Below are positions 34,862 through 44,257 of a stretch of DNA of 64,000 bases, piece after piece. The notes under the pieces were generated by a model, which did not search any database, was not told the DNA's origin, and saw only the letters and a program-made list of their open reading frames with translations. Source of the DNA: Brucella gallinifaecis (GTDB taxonomy: Bacteria > Pseudomonadota > Alphaproteobacteria > Rhizobiales > Rhizobiaceae). The DNA lies in NCBI RefSeq assembly GCF_006476605.1, contig NZ_ML636810.1:1-64000 (forward strand). The letters are read 5' to 3'. Position 1 is the stretch's first letter, and the number at the start of each line of letters is the position of its first letter. Position numbers and translations under genes: made by a program.

Positions 34862-35941
34862 TTATTTTTCCCTGACTGCAGCACGATCCACGGAGACAGC
34901 CTTGACAAGCGCCACGACCTGATCGCCCACAGCAAGCCCCAGATCATCAACCGAGCGCCGGGTCAGCCTTGCACCAAGACGCCGTCCCTGAAAGTCGAGC
35001 GCGACATGCGCATTGGGACCGTCTGCCGTTTCAATCGCCACAATGGAAACCGGCAAGACATTGCGAATACTGATTGCATCTGGTGCCTTGCGGGCAATCG
35101 AGACATCGCGTGCGCGAACCCGAAGACGCACATGCATATTTTGCTGAAGCCCCGTATCGCTTAGCTGGAATGTTGTCCCGCCAAGGTCGATTTCTGCAAG
35201 CTTGTAATGCTCGTCATAGGCGCAAACTATCCCCTCCAGCAACACGCCAGCCCCCTCGCCATCCCCATCGATGAGCGGGAAAATTTCAGCAGCCTCGCCA
35301 CTGGCTTTCACCTTGCCGGCTGAGAGCAAGACAATTTCATCGGCAAGCCGCGCAACCTCATCGATTTCATGGCTGACATAGACAATCGGCACATGGCTTT
35401 CATCGCGAAGGCGCTCGATAAATGGCAAAATCTCCTGCCTGCGAGCATGGTCAAGCGAAGAAAGCGGCTCATCAAGCAGCAGCAAAGCCGGATCAGACAA
35501 AAGCGCACGACCAATTGCCACGCGCTGCCGCTCACCACCTGAAAGCGTTGATGGACGACGATCAAGCAAATGCGCAACACCAAGCAGCGCCACCACTTCA
35601 TCAAAACTGCGTCTGTTCTGGCGCTTGCCAGCCCAACGCGCATAATTGAGATTGCGCTTCACACTCATATGCGGAAACAGCCGCGCATCCTGAAACACAT
35701 AGCCGATACGCCGTTTTTCAGGCGGCAGGTTGATGCCTTTATCTGCATCAAAAAGCGTAAAATCATCAACAGCTATACGGCCAGTTTCCGGGCGCAGTGT
35801 GCCTGCAATCATTTTGAGAAGAGTAGTCTTTCCCGCACCTGAATGCCCGAAAAGAGCCGTTATGCCTAAACCTGCGGAGAAATCTGCCTCAACCTCAAAT
35901 TTGCCATTACGACCAGTGACAAAAACTTCAAGACCGCTCAT
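34862..35941 (-). CDS. modC: Molybdate ABC transporter ATP-binding protein ModC
   Basis: This 359-residue ATPase drives molybdate import. It has Walker A (GHSGAGKTT), the signature TLSGGERQRVAIGRAL, Walker B (LLLLDEPLSSLD), the H-loop (VSHEIDEV), and a C-terminal MOP/TOBE domain (RARDVSIARKAPDAISIRNVLP) that binds molybdate and gives feedback. ATG 35941 overlaps the modB stop (ATGA) and has AGGAG upstream. The order modA-modB-modC is standard. Confidence 0.95.
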   Translation of the reverse strand: MSGLEVFVTGRNGKFEVEADFSAGLGITALFGHSGAGKTTLLKMIAGTLRPETGRIAVDDFTLFDADKGINLPPEKRRIGYVFQDARLFPHMSVKRNLNYARWAGKRQNRRSFDEVVALLGVAHLLDRRPSTLSGGERQRVAIGRALLSDPALLLLDEPLSSLDHARRQEILPFIERLRDESHVPIVYVSHEIDEVARLADEIVLLSAGKVKASGEAAEIFPLIDGDGEGAGVLLEGIVCAYDEHYKLAEIDLGGTTFQLSDTGLQQNMHVRLRVRARDVSIARKAPDAISIRNVLPVSIVAIETADGPNAHVALDFQGRRLGARLTRRSVDDLGLAVGDQVVALVKAVSVDRAAVREK

Positions 35942-36621
35942 TTCGCGTCTCCTGCAAGCCTGCGCTGCAACCATTCAGACAACACCACGGCGGCGATAGA
36001 AATGGCTGCGGAAATCGCAATCAAACGGAAAGCTTCAGCGTCACCGCTCGGCGTCTGCAACAGCGCATAAATTGCCAGCGACAGCGTTTGCGTTTCACCC
36101 GGAATGTTGGAAACAAAAGTGATGGTTGCACCAAATTCACCCAGCGCCTTGGCAAAACCAAGCACAGCACCCGCCAGAATACCCGGCAGCAAGGGCGGCA
36201 AAATCACCGTGAAAAAAGATACAAACCTGTTGGCGCCCAGCGTACGCGCCGCTTCTTCCAGCCCGCGATCAAGCCCTTCAATCGACAGGCGAATAGGGCG
36301 CACCAGCAAAGGAAACGCCATCACACCAACAGCAAGTGCCGCCCCTGTCCAGCGAAAAGAAAAGGAAAGGCCAAACCATTCCTGCAAAGGTGCGCCAAGC
36401 GCACCGCGCGCTCCAAACAGGATCAGCAGCAGATATCCCGTCACCACCGGCGGCAAAACCAGCGGCATGGTGACAATGGCCTGCACAAGCGACTTGCCCG
36501 GAAAATTAAACCGGGCAAGAATCCATGCAACAAGGAAGGCGATGGGCAGCGCCACTAAAATAGCTATTCCGGCAACCCGGAGCGACAGAGCAACAATCTG
36601 CCAGACATCCCCTTCACTCAT
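35938..36621 (-). CDS. modB: Molybdate ABC transporter permease ModB
   Basis: This 227-residue inner membrane permease has five to six helices and the EAA coupling loop (LEEAARTLGANRFVSFFTVILPPLLPG). The sequence GEFGATITFVSNIPGETQTL is characteristic of ModB/CysTW-type permeases. It overlaps modC at its end and starts one base within the modA stop region, so the three genes are tightly coupled. Confidence 0.95.
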   Translation of the reverse strand: MSEGDVWQIVALSLRVAGIAILVALPIAFLVAWILARFNFPGKSLVQAIVTMPLVLPPVVTGYLLLILFGARGALGAPLQEWFGLSFSFRWTGAALAVGVMAFPLLVRPIRLSIEGLDRGLEEAARTLGANRFVSFFTVILPPLLPGILAGAVLGFAKALGEFGATITFVSNIPGETQTLSLAIYALLQTPSGDAEAFRLIAISAAISIAAVVLSEWLQRRLAGDAK

Positions 36622-37376
36622 TATTCAGTTGCCTCTTTAGCGCCTACAAAGCCCTTATCCTTGATGATCGCCTGACCGGCATCGCTTTCAAGGAAAGCAA
36701 GAAAAGCCTTGGCCGCATCGGTTTCATTTTTCGCAATCAGGGCCGCAGGATAAAGAATAGGCGCATGGCTGGAAGCCGGGAAGCGATAGGCTTCAATCAG
36801 ATCAGGTGCTGCTGCGCGATCAGATGCATAGACTATTGCAGCCTTCACTTCAGCACGGCTCACATATTGAAGGGCAACCCGCACATTTTCGGTAAAGACA
36901 GCGTTCTTTTCAACGTCTTTCCAGATGCCAAGCTTTTCGAGCGCGGCCTTGCCATATTTGCCAGCAGGCACATTTGATGGATCACCCATGGCAAAACGAC
37001 CAGCGCTTAAGAGTTCCTTGGCATCACCCTTTGCATCATCTTTCTGCGTTGCAATCACCAATGCATTACCGGCAATCACCTTGCGCGAAGCCTTGTCAAT
37101 CACATCAGCTTTCTCGACATAATTCATCCAGTCGAGATCGGCAGAAATGAATATATTTGCTGGTGCGCCCTGCTCTATCTGCTTTGCAAGAACCGATGAC
37201 GAAGCAAAAGAAGCAACCACTTCTGTACCGTCCTTGGCCTTGATCTGCTTGGCAGCTTCCTCGATCACATCCTTCATGCTGGCTGCGGCAAAAACCGTGA
37301 CCTTTTCAGCAGCATGGGCAACCGATGCAGCGCCGGCTGCAACCGTGATAAGAAATGCAGCAATAAGTTTTTTCAT
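36621..37376 (-). CDS. modA: Molybdate ABC transporter substrate-binding protein ModA
   Basis: This 251-residue periplasmic receptor has a Sec signal peptide (MKKLIAAFLITVAAGAASVAHA). The ligand segments VFAAASMKDVIEEAA (Ser site), FASSSVLAKQIEQGAPANIFISADLDWM and GDPSNVPAGKYGKAALEKLG are typical of ModA, where Ser and Val/Tyr main-chain groups hold the oxyanion. I chose ATG 37376 with GGAGG seven bases before it. I saw no convincing ModE box upstream. Confidence 0.95.
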   Translation of the reverse strand: MKKLIAAFLITVAAGAASVAHAAEKVTVFAAASMKDVIEEAAKQIKAKDGTEVVASFASSSVLAKQIEQGAPANIFISADLDWMNYVEKADVIDKASRKVIAGNALVIATQKDDAKGDAKELLSAGRFAMGDPSNVPAGKYGKAALEKLGIWKDVEKNAVFTENVRVALQYVSRAEVKAAIVYASDRAAAPDLIEAYRFPASSHAPILYPAALIAKNETDAAKAFLAFLESDAGQAIIKDKGFVGAKEATE

Positions 37377-37653
37377 TGTCGACCTCCATAGAACCCGAAT
37401 TTGGGCAATCACCATCATCCGCCGAAAAAATCCGACGCTATTTCAACTTGCGATGATGGGAATGATGGAGGCAAACGCGACCCGGATGCCGTCAGACCCT
37501 TGGCTAACATGGGCGTTCATGCAAAAGTCGCCCCATTTTCCGTAACGAATTCAGATCGTTCCGAAAACGAGGCCACTTTAAAGAGCTGTGTTGGCTTTGA
37601 CTAGGGTCAGGACACGAATATAATGCGGCAAAAGAACCGCGCACCCCTAAATT

Positions 37654-38574
37654 CTAGCGACCAATATGTTTGTGGCTTGTGCCGCGCTGCTTGGCGAGAC
37701 GTACCTGTTTTTCACGCTCGGCAAAGCGTGCTCGATCTTCCGGCGTGCGCTCATCATAACAGCCCGCGCAGGAAATGCCTTCCTCGAAAAACTGTGAAAG
37801 CTTGTCTTGCGCAGTGATCGGACGACGGCAGGCCCGGCAAAGTTCAATATCACTTTCCGTCAACCCATGGCCGATTGCCACGCGCTCGTCGAACACGAAG
37901 CAATCCCCCTTCCACATGCTTTCTTCCTTGGGCACGTCTTCAAGATATTTCAGAATGCCGCCCTTGAGATGAAACACATCATCAAAACCCAAACCTTTGA
38001 CAAAGGCAGTCGCCTTCTCGCAACGAATGCCGCCCGTGCAGAACATGGCAATCTTCTTGCCTTCAAGCTTATCGCGGTTTTGCTCTACCCATTGTGGAAA
38101 CTCGCGGAAGGTTTTGGTGTTCGGATCAAGCGCACCCTCGAAAGTGCCAATCGCATATTCATAATCATTGCGGGTATCGACCACCACGGTATCTTCATCG
38201 GCAATCAGCGCATTCCAGTCCTTTGGCGCAATATAGGTGCCAACGCTTTTCAGCGGATCAATGCCATCCACACCCATGGTCACAATTTCACGCTTCAAAC
38301 GCACCTTCATGCGATAGAAGGGCATTTCAGTTGCATGGGAATATTTAAGCTCGGGATTGGCAAGCTCAGGGATAGACGTGATGTAAGCAATCAACTTCTC
38401 AATGGCAGGTTTTGTGCCTGCAACCGTTCCGTTAATACCTTCCGCAGCCAGCAGCAACGTCCCCTTGATGCCATTTGAGCAGCACAGCTCGGCCAGCGGC
38501 TCACGCAGGCTTTCATATTGCGGCAGCGGCGCAAAACAATAAAGGGCAGCAACAGTAAAAGGTAAATTACTCAT
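37654..38574 (-). CDS. trhO: tRNA uridine-34 hydroxylase TrhO (YceA rhodanese family)
   Basis: This 306-residue protein introduces the 5-hydroxy group on U34 of tRNA with oxygen. It has the N-terminal acylphosphatase-like domain ([19 protein letters not shown], about residues 36-54) and the central rhodanese domain with active-site Cys in [12 protein letters not shown] (about 180). The C-terminal Cys-rich part (CRACRRPI ... CAGCYDE) looks like a zinc-binding knuckle. The length is in the normal range for the family. It is transcribed alone. Confidence 0.93.
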   Translation of the reverse strand: MSNLPFTVAALYCFAPLPQYESLREPLAELCCSNGIKGTLLLAAEGINGTVAGTKPAIEKLIAYITSIPELANPELKYSHATEMPFYRMKVRLKREIVTMGVDGIDPLKSVGTYIAPKDWNALIADEDTVVVDTRNDYEYAIGTFEGALDPNTKTFREFPQWVEQNRDKLEGKKIAMFCTGGIRCEKATAFVKGLGFDDVFHLKGGILKYLEDVPKEESMWKGDCFVFDERVAIGHGLTESDIELCRACRRPITAQDKLSQFFEEGISCAGCYDERTPEDRARFAEREKQVRLAKQRGTSHKHIGR

Positions 38575-38703
38575 CGGTCGTATCTCTTTTCGGTTTCTTC
38601 CGAACTAGTCCCCGAACGCGGCAAATTCAAGTTATTTATCCCCGCCCCCTGAAAGGCAGCGACAATCTGGCCTCGATAAATGTGCATTTCAGAGGGAACC
38701 CTA

Positions 38704-39315
38704 TTGTTTGATACCGAAACTTTTGCAGCAATTATTACAATGGCCAATGAAGCGGAGATTACCCCTGCCGCACTTCTTGCGGTCGCAGAAGTCGAAAGCG
38801 GTGGCCGTGCCCTTTTTGACGTGACCGGAAAAAAAGAACCGGCCATCCGTTTTGAAGGCCATTATTTCGACCGCCGACTTGCCGGCAAGCTCAGGGATCA
38901 GGCGCGAAAGGCCGGATTGTCAGCACCCGAAGCCGGGCGGGTACGAAACCCAAAAACGCAGCGTGAACGCTGGCTTTTGCTGGAAAGGGCTATAAAACTT
39001 CACAGACAGGCAGCGCTTGAATCCACCTCATGGGGTCTTGGTCAGGTGATGGGTGCCCATTGGCAATGGCTTGAATATCGCAGCATTGATGAACTGGTGA
39101 CAGAAGCCCGCAGCAGCATTGCAGGTCAGGTCGCCTTGATGCTGAACTTTATCGACAAGGCCGGGCTGAAAACAACGCTTCGGGAAAAGAACTGGCGCAA
39201 TTTTGCGCGTCGTTATAATGGGCCAGGTTTTGCCCGCAATCACTATGACAGCCGCATGGCCGCAGCCTATGAAAGATGGAGCCGCAGCTTGAGCCATATG
39301 TTTCAAACAGTGTAA
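38704..39315 (+). CDS. N-acetylmuramidase-domain protein (DUF3380, phage-endolysin type)
   Basis: This protein of about 203 residues has the DUF3380 muramidase pattern: AALLAVAEVESGGRALFDVTGKKEPAIRFEGHYFDRRL (catalytic Glu probable in AEVESGG), then ESTSWGLGQVMGAHW and NWRNFARRYNGPGFARNHYDSRMAAAYERW. It should cleave peptidoglycan glycan strands. No signal peptide is seen. TTG 38704 has AGAGGGA upstream; ATG 38680 and ATG 38743 are alternatives. No holin or phage genes lie around it, so it looks like a domesticated lysin. Without a signal peptide, its route to the periplasm is unclear. Confidence 0.82.
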   Translation: MFDTETFAAIITMANEAEITPAALLAVAEVESGGRALFDVTGKKEPAIRFEGHYFDRRLAGKLRDQARKAGLSAPEAGRVRNPKTQRERWLLLERAIKLHRQAALESTSWGLGQVMGAHWQWLEYRSIDELVTEARSSIAGQVALMLNFIDKAGLKTTLREKNWRNFARRYNGPGFARNHYDSRMAAAYERWSRSLSHMFQTV

Positions 39316-39405
39316 AAAAGGGCGCTCAAAGCGCATCCCGAAAAGTGTGAAGCGGTTTTCGGATAAGATGCGCTTTAAAACTAAGCTTTAGAGCGCCCTT
39401 CTTTT
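39314..39405. terminator. Bidirectional terminator built around a dispersed repeat
   Basis: An outer stem GGGCGCTC/GAGCGCCC, with A and T runs on the outside, encloses a GCGCATC/GATGCGC stem. That stem encloses CCGAAAAGTGTGAAGCGGTTTTCGG, the core repeat seen also near 47967. It lies between the convergent muramidase and BMP genes. Confidence 0.85.
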
Positions 39406-39422
39406 TACAACAGAACGACAGC

Positions 39423-40490
39423 TTATTGTGGCAGCTTGTCGTCAACACCTTCAACATAGAAGTTCAGACCGAGCAATGTTGCATCATCAGCCTGTTCGCC
39501 TTCCTTAAGCCATACCGAACCGTCCTGCTTCTTGATAGGACCAGTGAATGGCTTGAGTTCACCCGACTTGATCCTGGCTTCGGTTTCCTCTGCCATTTTC
39601 TTCACGTCGTCCGGCATATTGGTATAGGGTGCCATTTTGACGAGGCCTTCCTTCATGCCCCACCAGATATTCTGGCTTTCCCATTTGTCATCAAGCACAG
39701 CCTTGGCGCGGTCGATATAATATGGGCCCCAATCATCGACAATCGCGGTGAGCTGGGTTTCAGGACCAAACTTGATCATATCAGAAGCCTGACCGAACGC
39801 CTTGATGCCACGCTCATGCGCAACCTGAATGGGAGCGGTCGAATCTGTATGCTGCGTCAGAATATCGACTCCCTGATCAACCAGCGCCTTGGCAGCATCT
39901 GCTTCCTTGCCCGGATCAAACCATGAATTGACCCAGATGACCTTCACTTTAAATTCAGGATTGACCGATTGCGCACCAAGCATGAATGCATTGATGCCCT
40001 GAACAACTTCCGGGACCGGAACCGAGGCAATATAGCCTGCAACACCCTTTTCCGAAAGCTTTGCAGCGATCTGGCCCTGCACATAACGGCCTTCATAGAA
40101 ACGTGCATTATAGGCGGAAACATTATCAGCAGTCTTATAGCCGGTTGCATGTTCAAATTTCACATCCGGGAACTTGGCTGCAACCTTGATGGTCGGGTCC
40201 ATATAGCCAAATGAAGTGGTGAAGATCAGCTTGTTGCCAGCGCGTGCCAGACGTTCAATGGAACGCTCGGCATCGGCACCTTCCGGTACATTTTCGAGAA
40301 AAGTGGTTTCAACCTTGTCCCCAAGGGCTTCGATCATTTCCTTACGCGCGACGTCGTGCTGATAAGTCCAGCCGAAATCTCCCGGAGGTCCGATATAGAT
40401 GAAGCCAACTTTCAGCTTGTCTTCTGCATGTGCTGCACCGCCAAGCACGAAGCTTGCTGCGGTGGCAATCGCCAACAGCATCTTTTTCAT
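39423..40490 (-). CDS. BMP-family (BmpA/Med-like) nucleoside-type ABC substrate-binding protein
   Basis: This 355-residue receptor has a signal peptide (MKKMLLAIATAASFVLGGAAHA) and the BMP pattern KVGFIYIGPPGDFGWTYQHDVARKEM, then FTTSFGYMDP, AYNARFYEGRYVQGQIAA and GQASDMIKFGPETQLTAIVDDWGPYYIDRA. BMP proteins bind purine nucleosides (PnrA) or other purine derivatives. It lies last in a four-gene set, downstream of an internal stem-loop (40526-40556), which is unusual for a receptor. ATG 40490 has AGGGAA upstream; an in-frame start ten codons earlier is less likely. Confidence 0.9.
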   Translation of the reverse strand: MKKMLLAIATAASFVLGGAAHAEDKLKVGFIYIGPPGDFGWTYQHDVARKEMIEALGDKVETTFLENVPEGADAERSIERLARAGNKLIFTTSFGYMDPTIKVAAKFPDVKFEHATGYKTADNVSAYNARFYEGRYVQGQIAAKLSEKGVAGYIASVPVPEVVQGINAFMLGAQSVNPEFKVKVIWVNSWFDPGKEADAAKALVDQGVDILTQHTDSTAPIQVAHERGIKAFGQASDMIKFGPETQLTAIVDDWGPYYIDRAKAVLDDKWESQNIWWGMKEGLVKMAPYTNMPDDVKKMAEETEARIKSGELKPFTGPIKKQDGSVWLKEGEQADDATLLGLNFYVEGVDDKLPQ

Positions 40491-40525
40491 GTTCCCTGCA
40501 CTCCTTTTTTTCACCCTCAAAACAA

Positions 40526-40556
40526 AACGGCAGGCCGTGGGAGCCGGTCTGCCGTT
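40526..40556 (-). terminator. Stem-loop between the second permease and the BMP receptor gene
   Basis: On the minus strand AACGGCAG pairs with CTGCCGTT and a TTTTGTTTT follows. It lies in the 78-base gap and could act as a partial terminator, a processing point or a block to 3'-exonucleases. Confidence 0.55.
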
Positions 40557-40568
40557 CAGAACGCATAT

Positions 40569-41489
40569 TTACCTGTCCGGCACGAATGGCTTGCCAAGCG
40601 ACGCAGGCGTATTCATCATCGTCAAACGTCTGTTGCGCGAGATAATGACCAGCACCACGATGGTCGCAATATAAGGCAAAGCCGACAAAAACTGCGATGG
40701 CAGACCAAAGCCAAGCGCCTGCGCGTGAAGCTGTCCGATTGTCACCGCACCAAACAGATAAGCACCGATCAGCACGCGCCACGGACGCCATGATGCAAAA
40801 ACCACCAGCGCAAGTGCAATCCAGCCGCGCCCGGCTGACATGTTTTCAACCCATTGCGGCACGTAAACCAGTGAAAGCTGCGCCCCGGCAAGCCCGGCGC
40901 AAGCTCCGCCAAACAGCACAGCCAGATAGCGCGTACGCACCACATGCACACCAAGCGCATGGGCAGAGCCGTGATTGTCACCAATGGCCCGCAATTGCAG
41001 CCCTGCGCGTGTGCGAAACAAAAACCATGTCACACCGATTACCAGCAGGATGGAGATATAGAAAATCGGATCCTGTCCGAACAAAAAACGTCCGGCATAA
41101 GGAATATCGGTCAGATAGGGAATGCTGATTGCATCGAGCCTGACGCCCGGCATGCCGACAAAGCTTTCGCCCAGCATGGCCGATGCACCAATACCCAGAA
41201 TGGTGAGCGCAAGTCCTGTTGCCACCTGATTGGTTACAAGTGTCAGGGTCAGGAATGCAAAAATACCGGAGAAAAGACTACCGACAATAATGGCTGCAAT
41301 CATGCCAAGCCATGCCGAACCGGTAAATTGCGCTGCCGCAAAGCCGGACACGGCTCCCATCAGCATCATGCCTTCAACACCAAGGTTAAGCACGCCAGAG
41401 CGCTCGACGACCAGTTCGCCAATCGCTGCGATCAGCAAAGGCGTTGCAGCGGTTGCGATGGTGAGAAGGATTGCCTGTGTCAAATCCAT
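40569..41489 (-). CDS. ABC transporter permease 2 (NupQ/YufQ-like) of the BMP importer
   Basis: This 306-residue inner membrane protein carries the BPD_transp_2 look: GELVVERSGVLNLGVEGMMLMGAVSGF near residue 26, with Glu/Gly-rich helices, and GDNHGSAHALGVHVVRTRYLAVLFGGACAGLAGAQLSL near residue 190. Families of this type import nucleosides. Three bases separate it from permease 1. About eight to nine membrane helices are visible. Confidence 0.88.
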   Translation of the reverse strand: MDLTQAILLTIATAATPLLIAAIGELVVERSGVLNLGVEGMMLMGAVSGFAAAQFTGSAWLGMIAAIIVGSLFSGIFAFLTLTLVTNQVATGLALTILGIGASAMLGESFVGMPGVRLDAISIPYLTDIPYAGRFLFGQDPIFYISILLVIGVTWFLFRTRAGLQLRAIGDNHGSAHALGVHVVRTRYLAVLFGGACAGLAGAQLSLVYVPQWVENMSAGRGWIALALVVFASWRPWRVLIGAYLFGAVTIGQLHAQALGFGLPSQFLSALPYIATIVVLVIISRNRRLTMMNTPASLGKPFVPDR

Positions 41490-41492
41490 TGA

Positions 41493-42575
41493 TCACACCT
41501 TTCCTGCTGCGCGACCCGCCACAAAGCGGATGCGATAGTGGATGAGTGTGTCGCAAGCCAACACAAAAAACAGGATCATGCCCTGAAACACCCGGGCCGA
41601 TTTTTCAGAAATACCAATGGCAACCTGTGCAGCCTCGCCCCCGAGATAGGAAAGCGCCAGAACGAAGCCGGCTGCAATCGCGCCAATCGGGTTGAGCCTG
41701 CCAAGAAAAGCGACAATGATGGCCGTAAAGCCATATCCGGGCGAAATGACCGGACGAAGCTGGCCAATTGCACCGGAAGTTTCTGCAATACCGGCTAGAC
41801 CGGCCAAGGCACCAGAAATCGCAAAAACGAAAAACACCAGCCTGCCCCGGCTGAAACCTGCAAAAAGGCCTGCTCTTGGACTTTGGCCAATAACCTTGAT
41901 TTCAAAGCCTTTCAGCGTTTTGGCGAGCAAAAACCAGACAATGATTGCAGCAATAATGGCAAAAATGAATCCCCAATGCGCACGTCCCGATGCGCTCCAT
42001 ATTTCCGGCAGCACCGCACTTGCATTAAACTGTCGTGTTTCGGGGAAGTTGTACCCTTCCGGGTTGCGCCATGGACCACGCACCAGCCAATCAAGGAAAA
42101 GCTGTGCCACATAGACCAGCATCAGGCTGGTCAGAATTTCATTGGTATTGAAGCGCACTTTCAACAAAGCAGGAATAGATGCATAGGCAGCACCACCTGC
42201 CATGCCCATCAGCATCATTAAGGGCAGCACAGCCCATATCTGCAAATCGGGAAACATCACCGGCAGGATGGATCCAGTAATGGCACCGATGATAAATTGC
42301 CCTTCGGCGCCGATATTCCAGTTGTTGGACTGGAAACATACACAAAGACCGATCGCAATCAGGATAAGCGGTGTTGCCTTGACCAGAAGCTCATGCCACG
42401 ACCAGACATCCAGCAAAGGCTCGACAAAGAAGACATAAAGCGCATGAAGCGGATCCTTGCCCATCAATGCAAAGGCAATACCGCCAAAAACAAGCGTCAG
42501 CGCCAGTGCCAGCAATGGCGAAACGGCACTGAAGATTTTTGAAGGTTGCGGACGTTTTACCAGTTCAATACGCAT
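41493..42575 (-). CDS. ABC transporter permease 1 (NupP/YufP-like) of the BMP importer
   Basis: This 360-residue permease has about ten membrane helices and the family pattern ATPLILIAIGLCVCFQSNNWNIGAEGQFIIGA near residue 68, then RAGLFAGFSRGRLVFFVFAISGALAGLAG. ATG 42575 overlaps the ATPase stop (TGATG), so translation is coupled; a GTG one codon earlier is the alternative. Confidence 0.88.
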   Translation of the reverse strand: MRIELVKRPQPSKIFSAVSPLLALALTLVFGGIAFALMGKDPLHALYVFFVEPLLDVWSWHELLVKATPLILIAIGLCVCFQSNNWNIGAEGQFIIGAITGSILPVMFPDLQIWAVLPLMMLMGMAGGAAYASIPALLKVRFNTNEILTSLMLVYVAQLFLDWLVRGPWRNPEGYNFPETRQFNASAVLPEIWSASGRAHWGFIFAIIAAIIVWFLLAKTLKGFEIKVIGQSPRAGLFAGFSRGRLVFFVFAISGALAGLAGIAETSGAIGQLRPVISPGYGFTAIIVAFLGRLNPIGAIAAGFVLALSYLGGEAAQVAIGISEKSARVFQGMILFFVLACDTLIHYRIRFVAGRAAGKV

Positions 42576-44140
42576 CACGCCGCCCCCGCCTGATCAGAGC
42601 CGGATATACCCCCCATGAGCAGACCGATCTTTTCCAGCGTCACCTGTGCAATCGGCATTGGTGTGGAAAGCGTGCCATGGTGCATCACGGCAATACGGTC
42701 ACTGATTTCAAGCAGTTCATCAAGATCCTGACTAATCACAAGAACGGCTGAACCAGAACGGGCGAGATCAACCAGTGCCTGACGGATATGCGCAGCCGCA
42801 CCCGCATCAACACCCCAGGTCGGCTGATTGACGATCATCACCGCTGGAGAACGATCAAGCTCACGCCCGATGATAAATTTTTGCAGATTGCCACCAGACA
42901 AAGCCGATGCCGGCGGGTTTTCAGCACTCTTGCGCACATCCATTGTCTTGATGATACGCTCTGCGGCCAGCCGCAGCGCAGTTTCCGCAATAAGCTTCAA
43001 ACTGCCTCCGCGCATGAATGATCTGGCATCCGTTTTATAACGTGAGAGAAAAAGATTATCTGTGAGTGACAAAGCAGGTGCTGCGCCATGTCCCAGACGC
43101 TCTTCCGGGACAAAAGCGGCGCCCATCATACGGCGATCGCTGATACCGCACTTGCCGGCATCCTGGCCACGAATACGCACGGCGGATGCAGTTGATTGCT
43201 GAGCCTCGCCGGAAATGGCTTCAAAAAACTCACCCTGCCCATTGCCTGCAACCCCTGCAATACCAACAACTTCGCCAGCTTTGATAGACAGCGAAATATC
43301 GTTTAATGCAGTGGAAAATGGACCCCGCGGTGGCTGCGACAGATTGCTGATTTCCAAAAGCGGGACTGGCTGGCTTTGCGCGCCTTCAATCGGGCTGCGT
43401 GCCACGACTTTAATATCATTACCCACCATCATGCGGGCAAGCGATGCGGCAGTTTCCTGCCTTGGATCGCAATGCGCAACAACTTTACCGTGACGCAATA
43501 CGGTAGCGCGATCACAAAGGCGCTTCACTTCTTCAAGACGATGCGAAATGTAGAGGATCGACTTTCCTTCCGCCTTCAGACGCTCAAGCGTTTCAAACAG
43601 ACGATCCGCTTCCTGAGGGGTCAGAACCGAGGTGGGTTCGTCAAGAATAATCAGGTCTGGCTGCTGCAAAAGGCAGCGCACAATCTCAATACGCTGGCGC
43701 TCCCCCACCGAAAGATCACCAATATGAGCCTGCGGATCAATCGGAAGGCCGTAGGCCTGTCCCACATCATAAGCACGCTTGGCAATGTCAGAAAGCGAGA
43801 GCGAACCTTCAAGAGAAAGAGCAATATTTTCGGCAGCAGTCAGCGAGTCAAACAATGAGAAATGCTGAAAAACCATACCAATGCCAAGCTTTCTGGCCAT
43901 GGCAGGCTCGGTAATCGTTACACGCTCGCCTTTCCAGACGATCTCGCCTTCCAGCGGCTGCAATGCCCCGAACAGCATTTTTACAAATGTGGATTTGCCA
44001 GCACCATTCTCGCCCAGAAGCGCGTGAATTTCTCCTTCAGCAATGACAAGATCAACGGCATCACAGGCTTTGAGCTTACCAAATATCTTAGTAAGCCCAC
44101 GGACATCCAGAAGAGGCCGGGCGGTTAAAGGCGCTGACAT
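42575..44140 (-). CDS. Double ABC ATPase (NupO/RbsA-like) of the BMP importer
   Basis: This 521-residue protein contains two fused ABC domains. The first (about 1-245) has Walker A GENGAGKST, signature LSVGERQRIEIVRCLL and Walker B LIILDEPTSVLTP. The second (about 260-500) has a degenerate Walker A (GVAGNGQGEFFEAI), the signature ALSGGNLQKFIIGREL and an altered Walker B (VMIVNQPTWGVD: Asn in place of Asp). This asymmetry is usual for the CUT2/BMP group, where one site is catalytically weak. It leads the operon. Confidence 0.92.
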   Translation of the reverse strand: MSAPLTARPLLDVRGLTKIFGKLKACDAVDLVIAEGEIHALLGENGAGKSTFVKMLFGALQPLEGEIVWKGERVTITEPAMARKLGIGMVFQHFSLFDSLTAAENIALSLEGSLSLSDIAKRAYDVGQAYGLPIDPQAHIGDLSVGERQRIEIVRCLLQQPDLIILDEPTSVLTPQEADRLFETLERLKAEGKSILYISHRLEEVKRLCDRATVLRHGKVVAHCDPRQETAASLARMMVGNDIKVVARSPIEGAQSQPVPLLEISNLSQPPRGPFSTALNDISLSIKAGEVVGIAGVAGNGQGEFFEAISGEAQQSTASAVRIRGQDAGKCGISDRRMMGAAFVPEERLGHGAAPALSLTDNLFLSRYKTDARSFMRGGSLKLIAETALRLAAERIIKTMDVRKSAENPPASALSGGNLQKFIIGRELDRSPAVMIVNQPTWGVDAGAAAHIRQALVDLARSGSAVLVISQDLDELLEISDRIAVMHHGTLSTPMPIAQVTLEKIGLLMGGISGSDQAGAA

Positions 44141-44194
44141 TATTCCCCGAGTTTATTTTTGGATAATCTTATCCAGCAAGATCACAGTTGAAAA

Positions 44195-44234
44195 GCTAAA
44201 AAGAAAACGGCGGAGGACATATGCACACCGCCGT
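44195..44234 (-). terminator. Terminator of the quinone oxidoreductase gene
   Basis: On the minus strand ACGGCGG pairs with CCGCCGT around a 14-base loop, followed by TTTCTTTTT. It separates qor from the BMP operon. Confidence 0.75.
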
Positions 44235-44257
44235 CAGATTTATACACTCAACATAAA

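Noticed and set aside
37377-37653. ModE-type operator before modA
   Set aside because: Several CGTT/AACG fragments exist, but I found no palindrome with the spacing known for ModE sites.
38680-39315. Prophage remnant around the muramidase
   Set aside because: Neighbours are a tRNA-modifying enzyme and an ABC importer. No integrase, holin, attachment repeats or structural genes are present.
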